Origin: JAICJC01 sp963757605
Lineage (GTDB): Bacteria > Actinomycetota > Thermoleophilia > Gaiellales > JAICJC01
Reading direction: 5' to 3'
DNA length: 64,000 nt
Assembly (NCBI GenBank): GCA_963757605.1
Contig: CAVWSF010000004.1
Coordinates: 115,316 to 179,315 of the forward strand
In this document: piece after piece, positions 33,740 to 41,420 of the stretch
How positions within the stretch are numbered: the stretch's first letter is position 1
Layout of the letters: every line of letters begins with the position of its first letter
The notes under the pieces: generated by a model
What the model was told of the DNA's origin: nothing
What the model saw: only the letters and a program-made list of their open reading frames with translations
The model's database searches: none
Program-made: the position numbers and the translations under genes

Positions 33740-34516
33740 GTGATCGCCGCCGTCGTGACAGGTGCTGCGATGGGGATCGGCAAGGCCGTTGCCCAGCGCC
33801 TCCTCGAGGAGGGCGCGACCGTTGTCGGTGTCGACCGCGACCGGGCCGCGCTCGACGAGACGGCAGCGCGCTTCGGCGCCCGGATGCTGCCCCTGGTGGG
33901 CGACATCGCCGACTGGTCGACCCATGCGCGTGCGGCCGACCTCGCCGAGCAGCACGGCGAGCTCGCGTGGTGGGTGAACAACGCCGGCATCGACTGGGTG
34001 AGCAGCGCACACGAAGCGACCGAGGAGCACATCCAGGACGGCTTGCGGGTTCTGCTCATGGGACCGATGTTCGGGGCCGCGGTCGCGGTCGGGCGGATGC
34101 TCGGCCGCGGCGGCGGGTCGATCGTGAACATCTCGTCGATCCAGGGCGTCGCCGCGTTCCCCGGGTATTACGTGTACGCCTCGGCCAAGGCCGGCCTGCT
34201 CATGGCCACGAAGAGCATCGCCGTCGACTACGGACCATTCGGGATCCGCGCCAACGTCGTGCTGCCCGGCGCGGTCGAAACCCCGATGACCGACAACACG
34301 CTTCCGCCCGACATGGACCGGGACGAAGCGCTGCGGCGTGAGGGCGAGCTAGCCCCGGTGCGCCGGATCGGCCAGCCCGAGGAGATCGCCGACGTGGTCG
34401 CGTTCCTGCTCACGGATTGGGCGTCGTACGTGAACGGAGCCGAGATCATGGTCGATGGCGGCGCGAGCGCCCGGTGCTTCGCCTACTCACCGCTGGACAT
34501 CGCTCCGTCGGCGTGA
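33740..34516 (+). CDS. SDR-family oxidoreductase
   Basis: The 258-residue SDR has VVTGAAMGIG, GDIADWSTHARAAD, NNAGIDW, NISSIQGVAAFPGYY and Y-x3-K (YASAK), ending EIMVDGGASARCF. GTG 33740 begins the frame ten bases after the previous stop. It is the closest relative in the window to 24690-25466. It is the last gene before the tRNA-Lys junction. The 150 bases between its stop and the tRNA contain nothing recognisable; no integrase. Confidence 0.84.
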   Translation: MIAAVVTGAAMGIGKAVAQRLLEEGATVVGVDRDRAALDETAARFGARMLPLVGDIADWSTHARAADLAEQHGELAWWVNNAGIDWVSSAHEATEEHIQDGLRVLLMGPMFGAAVAVGRMLGRGGGSIVNISSIQGVAAFPGYYVYASAKAGLLMATKSIAVDYGPFGIRANVVLPGAVETPMTDNTLPPDMDRDEALRREGELAPVRRIGQPEEIADVVAFLLTDWASYVNGAEIMVDGGASARCFAYSPLDIAPSA

Positions 34517-34666
34517 TGCCGCGCCGGAGGGCCCGGCCGCCTCGGGCACGACGAGTGAGCGAAACCGCCGCCTCTGTGGATCAGCCGTCCGTACACGCCT
34601 GGTACACGTCGACCACAGGGTCGAACGCAAACGCTCCCCGATCTGGCTCTGGCAGGCGGTTCCTCC

Positions 34667-34709
34667 ATGGGCCGTGCTGGGATCGAACCAGCGACCTTGG
34701 GATTAAAAG
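34667..34709 (-). repeat. Right 43-bp direct repeat: 3' half of tRNA-Lys (putative attL)
   Basis: Identical to 3561-3603. It is the 3' half of the intact tRNA-Lys gene, from one base beyond the discriminator to the anticodon loop. Confidence 0.8.
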
Positions 34710-34740
34710 TCCCCTGCTCTACCAGCTGAGCTAACGGCCC
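34668..34740 (-). tRNA. tRNA-Lys (anticodon UUU)
   Basis: A full 73-base cloverleaf on the minus strand. The acceptor stem GGGCCGT pairs with ACGGCCC, the D arm is GCTC...GAGC, the anticodon loop CTTTTAA gives UUU, and the T arm is CTGGTTCGATCCCAG with discriminator A. No CCA is encoded. The 3' half is duplicated at 3561-3603. Confidence 0.93.
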
Positions 34741-34765
34741 CGCCGGGCAAGTGTAGGGTGAACCG

Positions 34766-35365
34766 GTGCTGCGCATCGGGCATCGTGGCGCCGCCGCTCT
34801 CGCGCCGGAGAACACGATCGCCGCGATGCGGGCGGCGATCGGCGCGGGCGTGGACATGGTCGAGTTCGACGTGGCGCCCAGGCTCGTCGTCGGGCACGGT
34901 GCCGGCCGACGCGGACTGACGCTCGCGGACTTCCTCGGGCAGCTCGTTGGGATCGCTCCGCGCGAGCTCGGGCTCCTGGTCGACCTGAAGGCGGCCGGGT
35001 ATGAACGCAAGACACTCGCCGCCTGCGAGGAGGCGGGCGTCGCCGGACGCTGCGTCTTCTCGACGGGCAACATGGCCTCGCTCGCGGCACTGAACGGCCA
35101 TGCCCGGACGAGCGCCACGATCACCCCCGGCCGGTGGGTGCCGTGGAGCCGCATCACGCCGGCCGACGTCGACGTTCGCTCGGGCGCGCGAGACGCCACC
35201 CTGCGATACGACATCGTCACCGCTGAGGCGATCGCAGCCGTCCACGGAAACGGCGGCCGCGTCTTCGCATGGACCGTGAACACCCGCGCCGGCATCGAGC
35301 GCATGTCGGCACTGGGCTGCGACGGCGTCATCACCGACGATCCCCGATTGTTCCGCGAGGAGTAA
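34766..35365 (+). CDS. Glycerophosphodiester phosphodiesterase family protein
   Basis: The 199-residue TIM-barrel protein has GHRGAAALAPENT, VEFDV with metal-binding acid residues, LLVDLKA and, near the end, VFAWTVNT...DGVITDDP. This is the GDPD pattern. It is shorter than usual (about 230-250), reduced between strands. It hydrolyses glycerophosphodiesters to glycerol-3-phosphate. GTG 34766 is 25 bases after tRNA-Lys. It is followed by the ureohydrolase with a 2-base gap. Confidence 0.82.
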   Translation: MLRIGHRGAAALAPENTIAAMRAAIGAGVDMVEFDVAPRLVVGHGAGRRGLTLADFLGQLVGIAPRELGLLVDLKAAGYERKTLAACEEAGVAGRCVFSTGNMASLAALNGHARTSATITPGRWVPWSRITPADVDVRSGARDATLRYDIVTAEAIAAVHGNGGRVFAWTVNTRAGIERMSALGCDGVITDDPRLFREE

Positions 35366-35367
35366 GC

Positions 35368-36375
35368 ATGCAGGCCAACCGCCCCCACGAGCCGTCGTAC
35401 GGCGGCATCCCGACGTTCTCGAAGCTGCCGCTCGTGCTCGATCCCTCCGACCTCGCCGGCGTCGACGTCGCCATCGTGGGCGCCCCGATCGACGAGACCG
35501 TGTCCAACCGGCCCGGGAGCCGGTACGGCCCGCGCGCGATCCGCGCAGCCGACGACTCGGCCGGCGTGCCGCCGTCGCGGCCGCACATGTGGCTCGGCGT
35601 CGACCCGTTCGCCGAGCTCACCGTCGTCGACTACGGCGACGCCGAGACCGTGCCCGGAAACGCCGCCGAGAGCCACGCCCAGGTGCGCCGCCGGGTGGGC
35701 GAGATCTGCGCGGCGGGGGCAATCCCGATCGTGCTCGGCGGCGACCACTCGATCGCCCACCCGAACATGGCCGCCGTCGCCGAGCACCGCGGGAAGGGCG
35801 CCGTCGGCGTCATCCATTTCGACGCGCACGCCGACACCGCCGCCGACCTGCGCGGCGTCGTCCGCTCGCACGGCACGCCGATGCGGCTCGTGGTCGACGA
35901 GGGTTGGGTCCGCGGCGACCGGTTCATCCAGGTCGGTCTGCGCGGCTGGTGGCCCGATCCGGAGGAGTTCGCGTGGATGCGGAAGGTCGGCTTCCACTGG
36001 TACACGACGTACGAGCTCGACGAGCGGGGCTACGACGTGTGCCTGTCGGAGGTCATCCGGAGTGCCGCCGAGTGGGGCCAGCCGGTGTTCCTCTCGATCG
36101 ATATCGACGCCCTCGACCCGGCCTACGCGCCCGGCACCGGCACGCCCGAGGTGGGCGGCCTCACAATGCGCGAGCTCCTGCGCGCGGCGCGACGGATCAC
36201 CGCCGAGCTGCCCATCGCCGGGGTCGAGGTGGTGGAGGTGGCGCCGGCCTACGACCCGTCCGGGATCACGGCCGTGAACGCCCACCGGCTGGTGCTCGAG
36301 ACCCTCTCCGGCCTGGCCCTGGCACGGAGCGGACGGGAGCCGCAACCGGAGCACGATGGACGGCCACATGTGTAA
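35368..36375 (+). CDS. Ureohydrolase (agmatinase/arginase family)
   Basis: The 335-residue protein has the dimanganese motifs in order: GGDHSIAHP, HFDAHADT and SIDIDALDPAYAPGTGTPE. This order and spacing define the family. The length and the N-terminal extension (YGGIPTFSKLP) resemble agmatinase or guanidinobutyrase. It forms urea and a diamine or amino acid from a guanidino compound. ATG 35368 has a GAGGAGTAAGC stretch upstream. Confidence 0.88.
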   Translation: MQANRPHEPSYGGIPTFSKLPLVLDPSDLAGVDVAIVGAPIDETVSNRPGSRYGPRAIRAADDSAGVPPSRPHMWLGVDPFAELTVVDYGDAETVPGNAAESHAQVRRRVGEICAAGAIPIVLGGDHSIAHPNMAAVAEHRGKGAVGVIHFDAHADTAADLRGVVRSHGTPMRLVVDEGWVRGDRFIQVGLRGWWPDPEEFAWMRKVGFHWYTTYELDERGYDVCLSEVIRSAAEWGQPVFLSIDIDALDPAYAPGTGTPEVGGLTMRELLRAARRITAELPIAGVEVVEVAPAYDPSGITAVNAHRLVLETLSGLALARSGREPQPEHDGRPHV

Positions 36376-36427
36376 TGCTGCCCACCGGGTGGGAACTATC
36401 TCCCCCCGGCGAACGTATAAAGAGCAC

Positions 36428-36607
36428 ATGACCTCCGGCAAGCACGCAACGATCCTTCCGCTCACGAGAGAAGCCGCCTGGCAGCGGTATCTCGAGCTGA
36501 CCCGCGATGTGGACGCTGCGGACTACGCCGAGACGGAGGCCGAGGCCTGGGACGACCTCCAGGCGGCGCTGGAACGCCTTCCGGCACGGCCAGACGACGC
36601 AGCCTGA
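36428..36607 (+). CDS. Small hypothetical protein
   Basis: A 59-residue acidic protein (LTREAAWQRYLELTRDVDAADYAETEAEAWDDLQAALERL) predicted to be helical. TATAAA lies 10 bases upstream of ATG 36428, which would place the start close to the transcription start. I recognise no family. It ends just before tRNA-Glu. Confidence 0.5.
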   Translation: MTSGKHATILPLTREAAWQRYLELTRDVDAADYAETEAEAWDDLQAALERLPARPDDAA

Positions 36608-36625
36608 CCGGTATCCTGCGCCCGC

Positions 36626-36698
36626 GCCCCCATCGGCTAGCGGCCTAGGCCCCCGCCCTTTCAAGGCGGTAACACGGGTTCGAATCCCGTTGGGGGTA
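36626..36698 (+). tRNA. tRNA-Glu (anticodon UUC)
   Basis: A 73-base cloverleaf with acceptor GCCCCCA pairing with TGGGGGT, anticodon stem CCGCC/GGCGG around loop CTTTCAA (UUC), and T arm ACGGGTTCGAATCCCGT. The discriminator is A and no CCA is encoded. Confidence 0.92.
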
Positions 36699-36783
36699 CC
36701 TGAATCTTGCTCTGGAAGCGGGATGCCGGGGTCTATGGTGCCGCATCGGTGCGGTTCCGCATATCACTCGCGCTCGCACGATC

Positions 36784-37157
36784 GTGCTTCGCGCCGGCGA
36801 CTTCGTGACGACCGCGATCGACAATGACCCGGCAGGCATGAGCCAGGGCGACGAGATCGTCGTGACCGGCACGCTCGCCCATCCGCGTGCCGACCATCCG
36901 ATCGGTCGGCTCCAGGTGACGGAGGTCTTCACCGAGTTGCCGACCGGAGGCGGAGCCCGGCTCTGCTTACGTTCACGGTGACGCTGCCGGCCGGCCAGAT
37001 CTCTGTGACCGCGGTCGGGCGCGTGTCCCAGTCCGGAGCGATCACGATCAGGGTCCCGGTGGTCGGTGGCACGGGGATATATCGGAACGTGCGCGGCGCC
37101 GCGATCGTTCAGCCGTCCACGAACGCGGCTCGTCTGACGTTCTTGCTGACGCCTTGA
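36784..37157 (+). pseudogene. Dirigent/allene oxide cyclase-like barrel protein, truncated and frameshifted
   Basis: Two frames join to a beta-barrel pattern: DEIVVTGTLAHP...IGRLQVTEVFTEL in the first frame, then, after a frameshift at about 36960, LTFTVTLPAGQISVTAVGRV, VVGGTGIYRNVRGAAIV and a C-terminal strand. This matches secreted proteins of the AOC/dirigent barrel type (GGTG.Y...RG). The N-terminus and signal peptide are missing, replaced by sequence following tRNA-Glu. A remnant is the best reading. Confidence 0.55.
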
Positions 37158-37279
37158 CGCCGCTCAGCGCGGCTCGCGCACCCAGTGCCATCCTAGATAA
37201 CGCCAGCACAGCCGCGATGAAGATGACCGCCGAAGCCTGCACCACCACCAGGTGAGCCTTACCCGCGGACGCGCTGAAC

Positions 37280-37456
37280 ATGCGCGCACGATTGCGCCCA
37301 TCGCGGGGCATCCAGGTGGTGCAAGTCACGCTGACAGCGGTGGCGCTCCCGACGCTGGCCCCGACGCCGAAGCTCGCCCGGCCCCAGCGGTGCGATTGGT
37401 GCGCCGGCAAGTTCGATCGCGCCGGCAACTGCAAGCGCTGCAAGCGGCCCGCATAG
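37280..37456 (+). CDS. Possible 58-residue zinc-ribbon protein
   Basis: ATG 37280 opens a frame ending in RCDWCAGKFDRAGNCKRCKRPA, a C-x2-C-x9-C-x2-C zinc-ribbon arrangement, preceded by a hydrophobic stretch (VVQVTLTAVALPTLA). No strong ribosome site is visible. Only this ribbon supports coding; the rest of the 335-base interval 37158-37492 holds nothing else I recognise. Confidence 0.35.
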   Translation: MRARLRPSRGIQVVQVTLTAVALPTLAPTPKLARPQRCDWCAGKFDRAGNCKRCKRPA

Positions 37457-37492
37457 GATCCTCGAAAACCGGCTGACCCCGTCGGAGGCCGA

Positions 37493-37816
37493 CTACCGGT
37501 CTGCGTCGGGATCGATCTCGCGAGCCTGCGCTTCGTGATGCTCGGCCGCGGCACGTTCCCGCTCGGCGCGCTCGGCCTGTTCTTCGGCGGCCAGGCGTTC
37601 CCGCTCGGCCCGGGCGGCCTGTTCCTCAGCTGCCAGCTTGGACTGCTCGGCGCTGCGAGTGATCGTCGCCGCCTCGTCACGGTGCGCCGCCGCAGCGCTC
37701 CGACGCTGGTCGAGCTGCTCCGAGCGCCTCCGCATGGCAAGCGCCACGAGGATCACGACGATCACCGCGACCACGATGATCGCGACGATGACTCCGCTAG
37801 AGACCAGGAGCGGCAT
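37493..37816 (-). CDS. Small membrane-anchored coiled-coil protein
   Basis: The 107-residue protein has one N-terminal transmembrane helix (VIVAIIVVAVIVVILVALAM, residues about 9-28), a basic RRR stop-transfer patch, and then a long charged helix with near-heptad repeats of LAAEEQAERAERER type. AAGGAG precedes ATG 37816, which I prefer to longer frames upstream. The function is unknown. Confidence 0.7.
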   Translation of the reverse strand: MPLLVSSGVIVAIIVVAVIVVILVALAMRRRSEQLDQRRSAAAAHRDEAATITRSAEQSKLAAEEQAARAERERLAAEEQAERAERERAAAEHHEAQAREIDPDADR

Positions 37817-38070
37817 TGGGACTCCTTTCCTCGGCCCCCGGTGGCGGCGACCGTATCGGGAACTACAGAAAATGCCCACGCCGAGCCCCAACCCAAACTC
37901 GATCGTGTCTGACGTGGGGGCGACGTGGCCGGGCGCCAAGTGGTGTCCGAGGTCGGGGGTGTGGCCATCGGCCGGTCCATGTCGGTTTGGAGCCGCTGCA
38001 CGCTGCGTCTGGGGAAGCGCAACCTGGCGTGTAAGGGTTTCGGCGCGGCCGGGCGTATATACAAAGTAGA

Positions 38071-38100
38071 GACTGGAAACATCTTCCAGTCGTGTTCGTC
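38071..38100 (+). promoter_or_regulatory. ECF-type promoter-like sequence with inverted repeat
   Basis: An 8-base perfect inverted repeat GACTGGAA-N5-TTCCAGTC (38071-38091) contains GGAAAC, followed after 16 nt by CGTC (38097-38100). GGAAC-N16-CGTC is the common form of ECF sigma promoters. It lies just upstream of the gene at 38127. The sigma factor at 2844 could recognise it, but that is only a guess. Confidence 0.35.
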
Positions 38101-38126
38101 GACGCACTATCCAGGGAGGCTGGTAG

Positions 38127-38504
38127 ATGAGTTTCACAAACGAGGATCCACTGTCGGGATTGGAGCGCGACCTGCGAGCGAGTCGCCCGCACCTCGACTC
38201 CGGCGTCGAAGGCCGGATCGTGGCGGGCGTTCCGTCGGGATCGCGCACCCCTGGAATCCGGGTGCTCACGGCCACCGTCGTCACGACCGGCGCGTTCGGC
38301 GCCATGGCGATGTTCGGCGGCATGTCGTATGCCCTCGCCTCGGTTCACCACGTCGTGGGCGGCGGCAAATCCACGCCGGCGGACAGCCAGTACGGTTGCG
38401 ACATCAACACCTCAGAACCGGACCACAACGGCGACTACCACTCCAACTGTCACACCGGCAGCAAGGGTCGCGGCGCCGGCGGCAACGACAAGCCCGGGAA
38501 GTAG
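38127..38504 (+). CDS. Single-pass membrane protein of unknown function
   Basis: The 125-residue protein has a soluble N-terminus (SFTNEDPLSGLERDLRASRP), one transmembrane segment (about 44-68; VLTATVVTTGAFGAMAMFGGM) and an outer tail rich in Gly, His and Asn with two cysteines. GGGAGG precedes ATG 38127. No family is recognised. The tail may bind metal. A strong terminator follows at 38534. Confidence 0.7.
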   Translation: MSFTNEDPLSGLERDLRASRPHLDSGVEGRIVAGVPSGSRTPGIRVLTATVVTTGAFGAMAMFGGMSYALASVHHVVGGGKSTPADSQYGCDINTSEPDHNGDYHSNCHTGSKGRGAGGNDKPGK

Positions 38505-38533
38505 GGGTAGCTCACGACGGAAGTCGGGACGCA

Positions 38534-38567
38534 GAAGGTCCACCGGGCGGGGGGCCGGTGGGCCTTC
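38534..38567 (+). terminator. Stem-loop terminator after the 38127 gene
   Basis: Thirteen-base arms (GAAGGTCCACCGG / CCGGTGGGCCTTC, with one T-G pair) enclose an eight-base G-rich loop and are followed by TCTC. It lies 29 bases after the stop. Confidence 0.65.
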
Positions 38568-38634
38568 TCTCAAGTCGGCGGTCGGGTTGAAGGACAGCGA
38601 CACGCCGACCGCGACAACCGGAGGCGGGGGCGGG

Positions 38635-38814
38635 CTAGCGGTGGATGTGGAGGTCCACGCCCAGCAGGACAAGCGGCCAGAGGACTACTGCTAGCAACGC
38701 TGAGGCGATGAGCCGGAGGCTGTGGAGGTTTCGGAAGTAGTGGTGCGTGGCCGCGACTAGGACGCCCGCGATCAGGTAGATGAGGCCGAGCAGGTTGACC
38801 CGCAGCAGGCGCAT
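38635..38814 (-). CDS. Small two-helix membrane protein
   Basis: A 59-residue protein read from ATG 38814: an N-terminal helix (LLGLIYLIAGVLVAATHHYF) and a second (LIASALLAVVLWPLVLLGVDLHIH). Two well-formed hydrophobic helices separated by a polar turn, in an intact frame, argue for a real gene. Small proteins of this type are common in actinobacteria, but I cannot name the family. It is missed by a 60-residue length cut-off. Confidence 0.6.
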   Translation of the reverse strand: MRLLRVNLLGLIYLIAGVLVAATHHYFRNLHSLRLIASALLAVVLWPLVLLGVDLHIHR

Positions 38815-38929
38815 TGTCGTGCCGTACCCGTCGCCCGGAAGAGGGAAACGGCTAGGCGGTGCGTTGGACGGTGACGCTCATGCGCTCGGCGTCGCAGATC
38901 GTGAGCGCGGCGGCGCGATGCGCAGGTCG

Positions 38930-39748
38930 CTACGCCTGGTCGGGCCTCTCGACTTCGGTCTCGATCGCGCCCTGGGCGGCGGCAGAACCGGCCCGTCCGC
39001 CGCCGGTGCCCCGCAGGACATATGCGATGCCGACGGCAAGCGCGGCACCCACGAGCGGCCCGGCGACGTACACCCAGTAGCTCGTGAAGTCCCGGCCGAC
39101 GAGATCGGGGCCGAACGTGCGCGCGGGGTTCATCGATGCGCCTGAGATGGGACTCCCCCACAGGCCGGCCAGCGCGATGTAGCCGCCCACGCCCAGCGCC
39201 CCGAACATGCCGATGTTCTGCGCGCCGGAGGCCGTGCCGAGGATCACGCTCACGAGGCCCATTGTCAGGACCGCCTCCATCAGGAAAGCGGATCCGGCGG
39301 AGTATCCGCCGGCGGGGTAGTTCGACCCGTACTTCGCCGAGACGTCGACGACCAGGTGCAGGAAGAGCGCCGCGCCCGTGGCGCCTGCGACCTGCGCAAC
39401 GATGTACCCCGGCACGCGGCCCCAGGGGAAGTCGCCTCGAAGCGAGAACGCGACGCTGACCGCCGGGTTCAGGTGCGCTCCCGACACCTTGCCCATGAAC
39501 ATGATCACGCCCATCACGGTCAGCGCCGGCGCGACCACCGCCGCGGTGCGGCTGATCGTGTTCGGGAACGCCTGTCCCATCATGCCCCCGCCGGCGGCCG
39601 CCAGCACAAGCAGGAACGTGCCGTAGAGCTCCGAGAACAGGCGCCGCCACTCCTGGCTCGGATCCTGAAAGTCCGCCATCGGGCCGAGGAGCTCCCGGTC
39701 GATCCAGCCGGCCACCTCTCGCTCGGTCACTCGGACGCTTGCACTCAT
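38930..39748 (-). CDS. Aquaporin/MIP family channel
   Basis: The 272-residue membrane protein has both NPA boxes (GAHLNPAVS and GASMNPART), the second followed by the conserved Arg. Six transmembrane helices plus two half helices fit the hydrophobic pattern. ATG 39748 has GAGGAG upstream; the frame is open further but without support. A C-terminal acidic tail (ETEVERPDQA) follows. It would conduct water or small solutes. Confidence 0.9.
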   Translation of the reverse strand: MSASVRVTEREVAGWIDRELLGPMADFQDPSQEWRRLFSELYGTFLLVLAAAGGGMMGQAFPNTISRTAAVVAPALTVMGVIMFMGKVSGAHLNPAVSVAFSLRGDFPWGRVPGYIVAQVAGATGAALFLHLVVDVSAKYGSNYPAGGYSAGSAFLMEAVLTMGLVSVILGTASGAQNIGMFGALGVGGYIALAGLWGSPISGASMNPARTFGPDLVGRDFTSYWVYVAGPLVGAALAVGIAYVLRGTGGGRAGSAAAQGAIETEVERPDQA

Positions 39749-39905
39749 GCCTGGCTCCTCTCGGATCGCCGCCCAACCGCCCGCTATCCACCACGCTTGC
39801 GACAGGATGGATCCCTCCGCGGCGGGCACCATCATCTGGTGTGGATTAATCAGGGGCGGCACGGGGCGTCGACTCTCCGATACGGCGGCGAAAGGAGTGA
39901 TTCGC

Positions 39906-41363
39906 ATGACGGTCGAAACCCCCCGATCACAAACGACGCGCACGCGGGCGGCGGCTTCGAAAGGTGTCGTCGAGCACCTGAGCACCGCTCAACGGGCGGC
40001 GCTGGGGAAGGCCGCGCGGAGCAAGGCGCCGCGATCGAGTCACGCGGAGTTCCAGCCAGCGAAGGATCGCCCCGATCCGGTCGGGCTCCTGGTGAAGCAG
40101 GCGGAGTCGCGGGTGCAGGAGCTGGTGCCGATCCGCTACGGGCGGATGGCCGCTTCGCCGTTTGCGTTCTACCGGGGTGCCGCGCTGATCATGGCGTCTG
40201 ACCTGGCGCCGCTTCCCGTCTCCGGGCTGCGGGTGCAGCTGTGCGGGGACGCGCACCTCTCCAACTTCGGGGTGTTCGCGTCGGCGGAGCGGAACCTGGT
40301 GTTCGACTTGAACGACTTCGATGAGTCGCTCCCCGGGCCCTGGGAGTGGGACATCAAGCGACTCGCCGCCAGCATGGCCATCGCCGGGCGCGAGAACGGC
40401 TTCTCCGACCGGCAGCGCGAAACCGTCGTCCGCGCCACCGTACGGACATACCGCGAGACGATCAGAGAGTTCGCGGCCATGCCCAACCTGGCGGTGTGGT
40501 ACGCCAAGCTGGACATCGACGCCGCGCTGGCCCAGTATCAGGATCAGTTCAACACCAAAGCGGTTAAGCGGACCGAGCGCGTCCTCGCGAAGGCACGCAC
40601 GAAGGACAGCATGACCGCCTTTGCCAAGCTCACGCACGAGGTCGACGGTGAGCCGAGGATCATCAGCGACCCGCCGCTGATCGTGCCCGTCGAGGAGGTG
40701 TTCCCGGGAATCGACGGGGAGCAGGTGCTCGAGACCGTGGCGGACTTCCTCCGTGGCTATCGGCGCTCGCTGCAGACCGACCGCAGGCACCTGCTCGAGC
40801 AGTTCCGGTTCGTGCACCTGGCGCGCAAGGTCGTGGGTGTCGGCAGCGTCGGCACGCGAGCGTGGATCGCGCTCTTCCTCGGCCTGGACGGCCGCGATCC
40901 GCTGTTCCTGCAGGTCAAGGAGGCGCAAGCCTCGGTGCTCGAGGAGTTCGTGGAGAAGAGCGGCTACGCCAACCACGGCGAGCGTGTGGTGGCAGGCCAG
41001 CATGTGATGCAGGCCTCGAGCGACATCTTCCTCGGGTGGCGGCGGCTGGAGCAGACGCCCGAGGGCGAGGCGCGCGACTTCTACGTCCGCCAGCTGAAGG
41101 ACTGGAAGGGCTCCGCCGAGATCGAGAGCATGCGGCCCGACGGCATGATCGCATACGGCCAGTTGTGCGGATGGACGCTCGCCCGTGCACACGCCCGCTC
41201 CGGAGACCGGGTTGCGCTCGCCGCCTACCTCGGCAAGAGCGAGGTCTTCGACCAGGCGATGACGCAGTTCGCCGAGTCGTACGCCGACCAGAACGAGGCC
41301 GACTACGGCGCCCTCGCCGACGCGATCAAGACGGGGCGGATCCAGGCGCAGACAGGGCTCTGA
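39906..41363 (+). CDS. DUF2252 family protein
   Basis: The 485-residue protein matches DUF2252: PIRYGRMAASPFAFYRG, CGDAHLSNFGVFAS, FDLNDFDESLPGPWEWDIKRLAASM, RKVVGVGSVGTRAWIALF and GWTLARAHARSGD. The HxN and DFD arrangement resembles aminoglycoside phosphotransferase folds, so a kinase-like activity is possible. AAGGAG precedes ATG 39906. Function in the family is not established. Confidence 0.88.
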   Translation: MTVETPRSQTTRTRAAASKGVVEHLSTAQRAALGKAARSKAPRSSHAEFQPAKDRPDPVGLLVKQAESRVQELVPIRYGRMAASPFAFYRGAALIMASDLAPLPVSGLRVQLCGDAHLSNFGVFASAERNLVFDLNDFDESLPGPWEWDIKRLAASMAIAGRENGFSDRQRETVVRATVRTYRETIREFAAMPNLAVWYAKLDIDAALAQYQDQFNTKAVKRTERVLAKARTKDSMTAFAKLTHEVDGEPRIISDPPLIVPVEEVFPGIDGEQVLETVADFLRGYRRSLQTDRRHLLEQFRFVHLARKVVGVGSVGTRAWIALFLGLDGRDPLFLQVKEAQASVLEEFVEKSGYANHGERVVAGQHVMQASSDIFLGWRRLEQTPEGEARDFYVRQLKDWKGSAEIESMRPDGMIAYGQLCGWTLARAHARSGDRVALAAYLGKSEVFDQAMTQFAESYADQNEADYGALADAIKTGRIQAQTGL

Positions 41364-41368
41364 CGCGG

Positions 41369-41410
41369 GAGCGTGTGAGGGAGCCGCTGCGGCGGCCCCC
41401 TCACACGCTC
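41369..41410. terminator. Bidirectional stem-loop terminator
   Basis: Perfect 13-base arms (GAGCGTGTGAGGG / CCCTCACACGCTC) with an inner GCCGC-TGC-GGCGG hairpin, lying between the convergent DUF2252 and membrane protein genes. It can serve both strands. Confidence 0.8.
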
Positions 41411-41420
41411 AAGCGTTCAG

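Larger units (their letters stand above)
3561..34709. mobile_element. Putative tRNA-Lys-integrated genomic island, about 31 kb, catabolic cargo
   Basis: The two ends are 43-bp perfect direct repeats derived from the 3' half of tRNA-Lys(UUU). The intact tRNA gene is at the right end on the minus strand, so its 3' end points into the island and the detached 3' half marks the far end. This is the standard geometry of site-specific integration. Everything inside is sugar- or organic-acid catabolism with its own regulators, while genes outside are unrelated. No integrase, excisionase, transposase or relaxase was recognised, so the element looks immobile or domesticated. A tRNA partial duplication without an element is the alternative. 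Confidence 0.65.
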
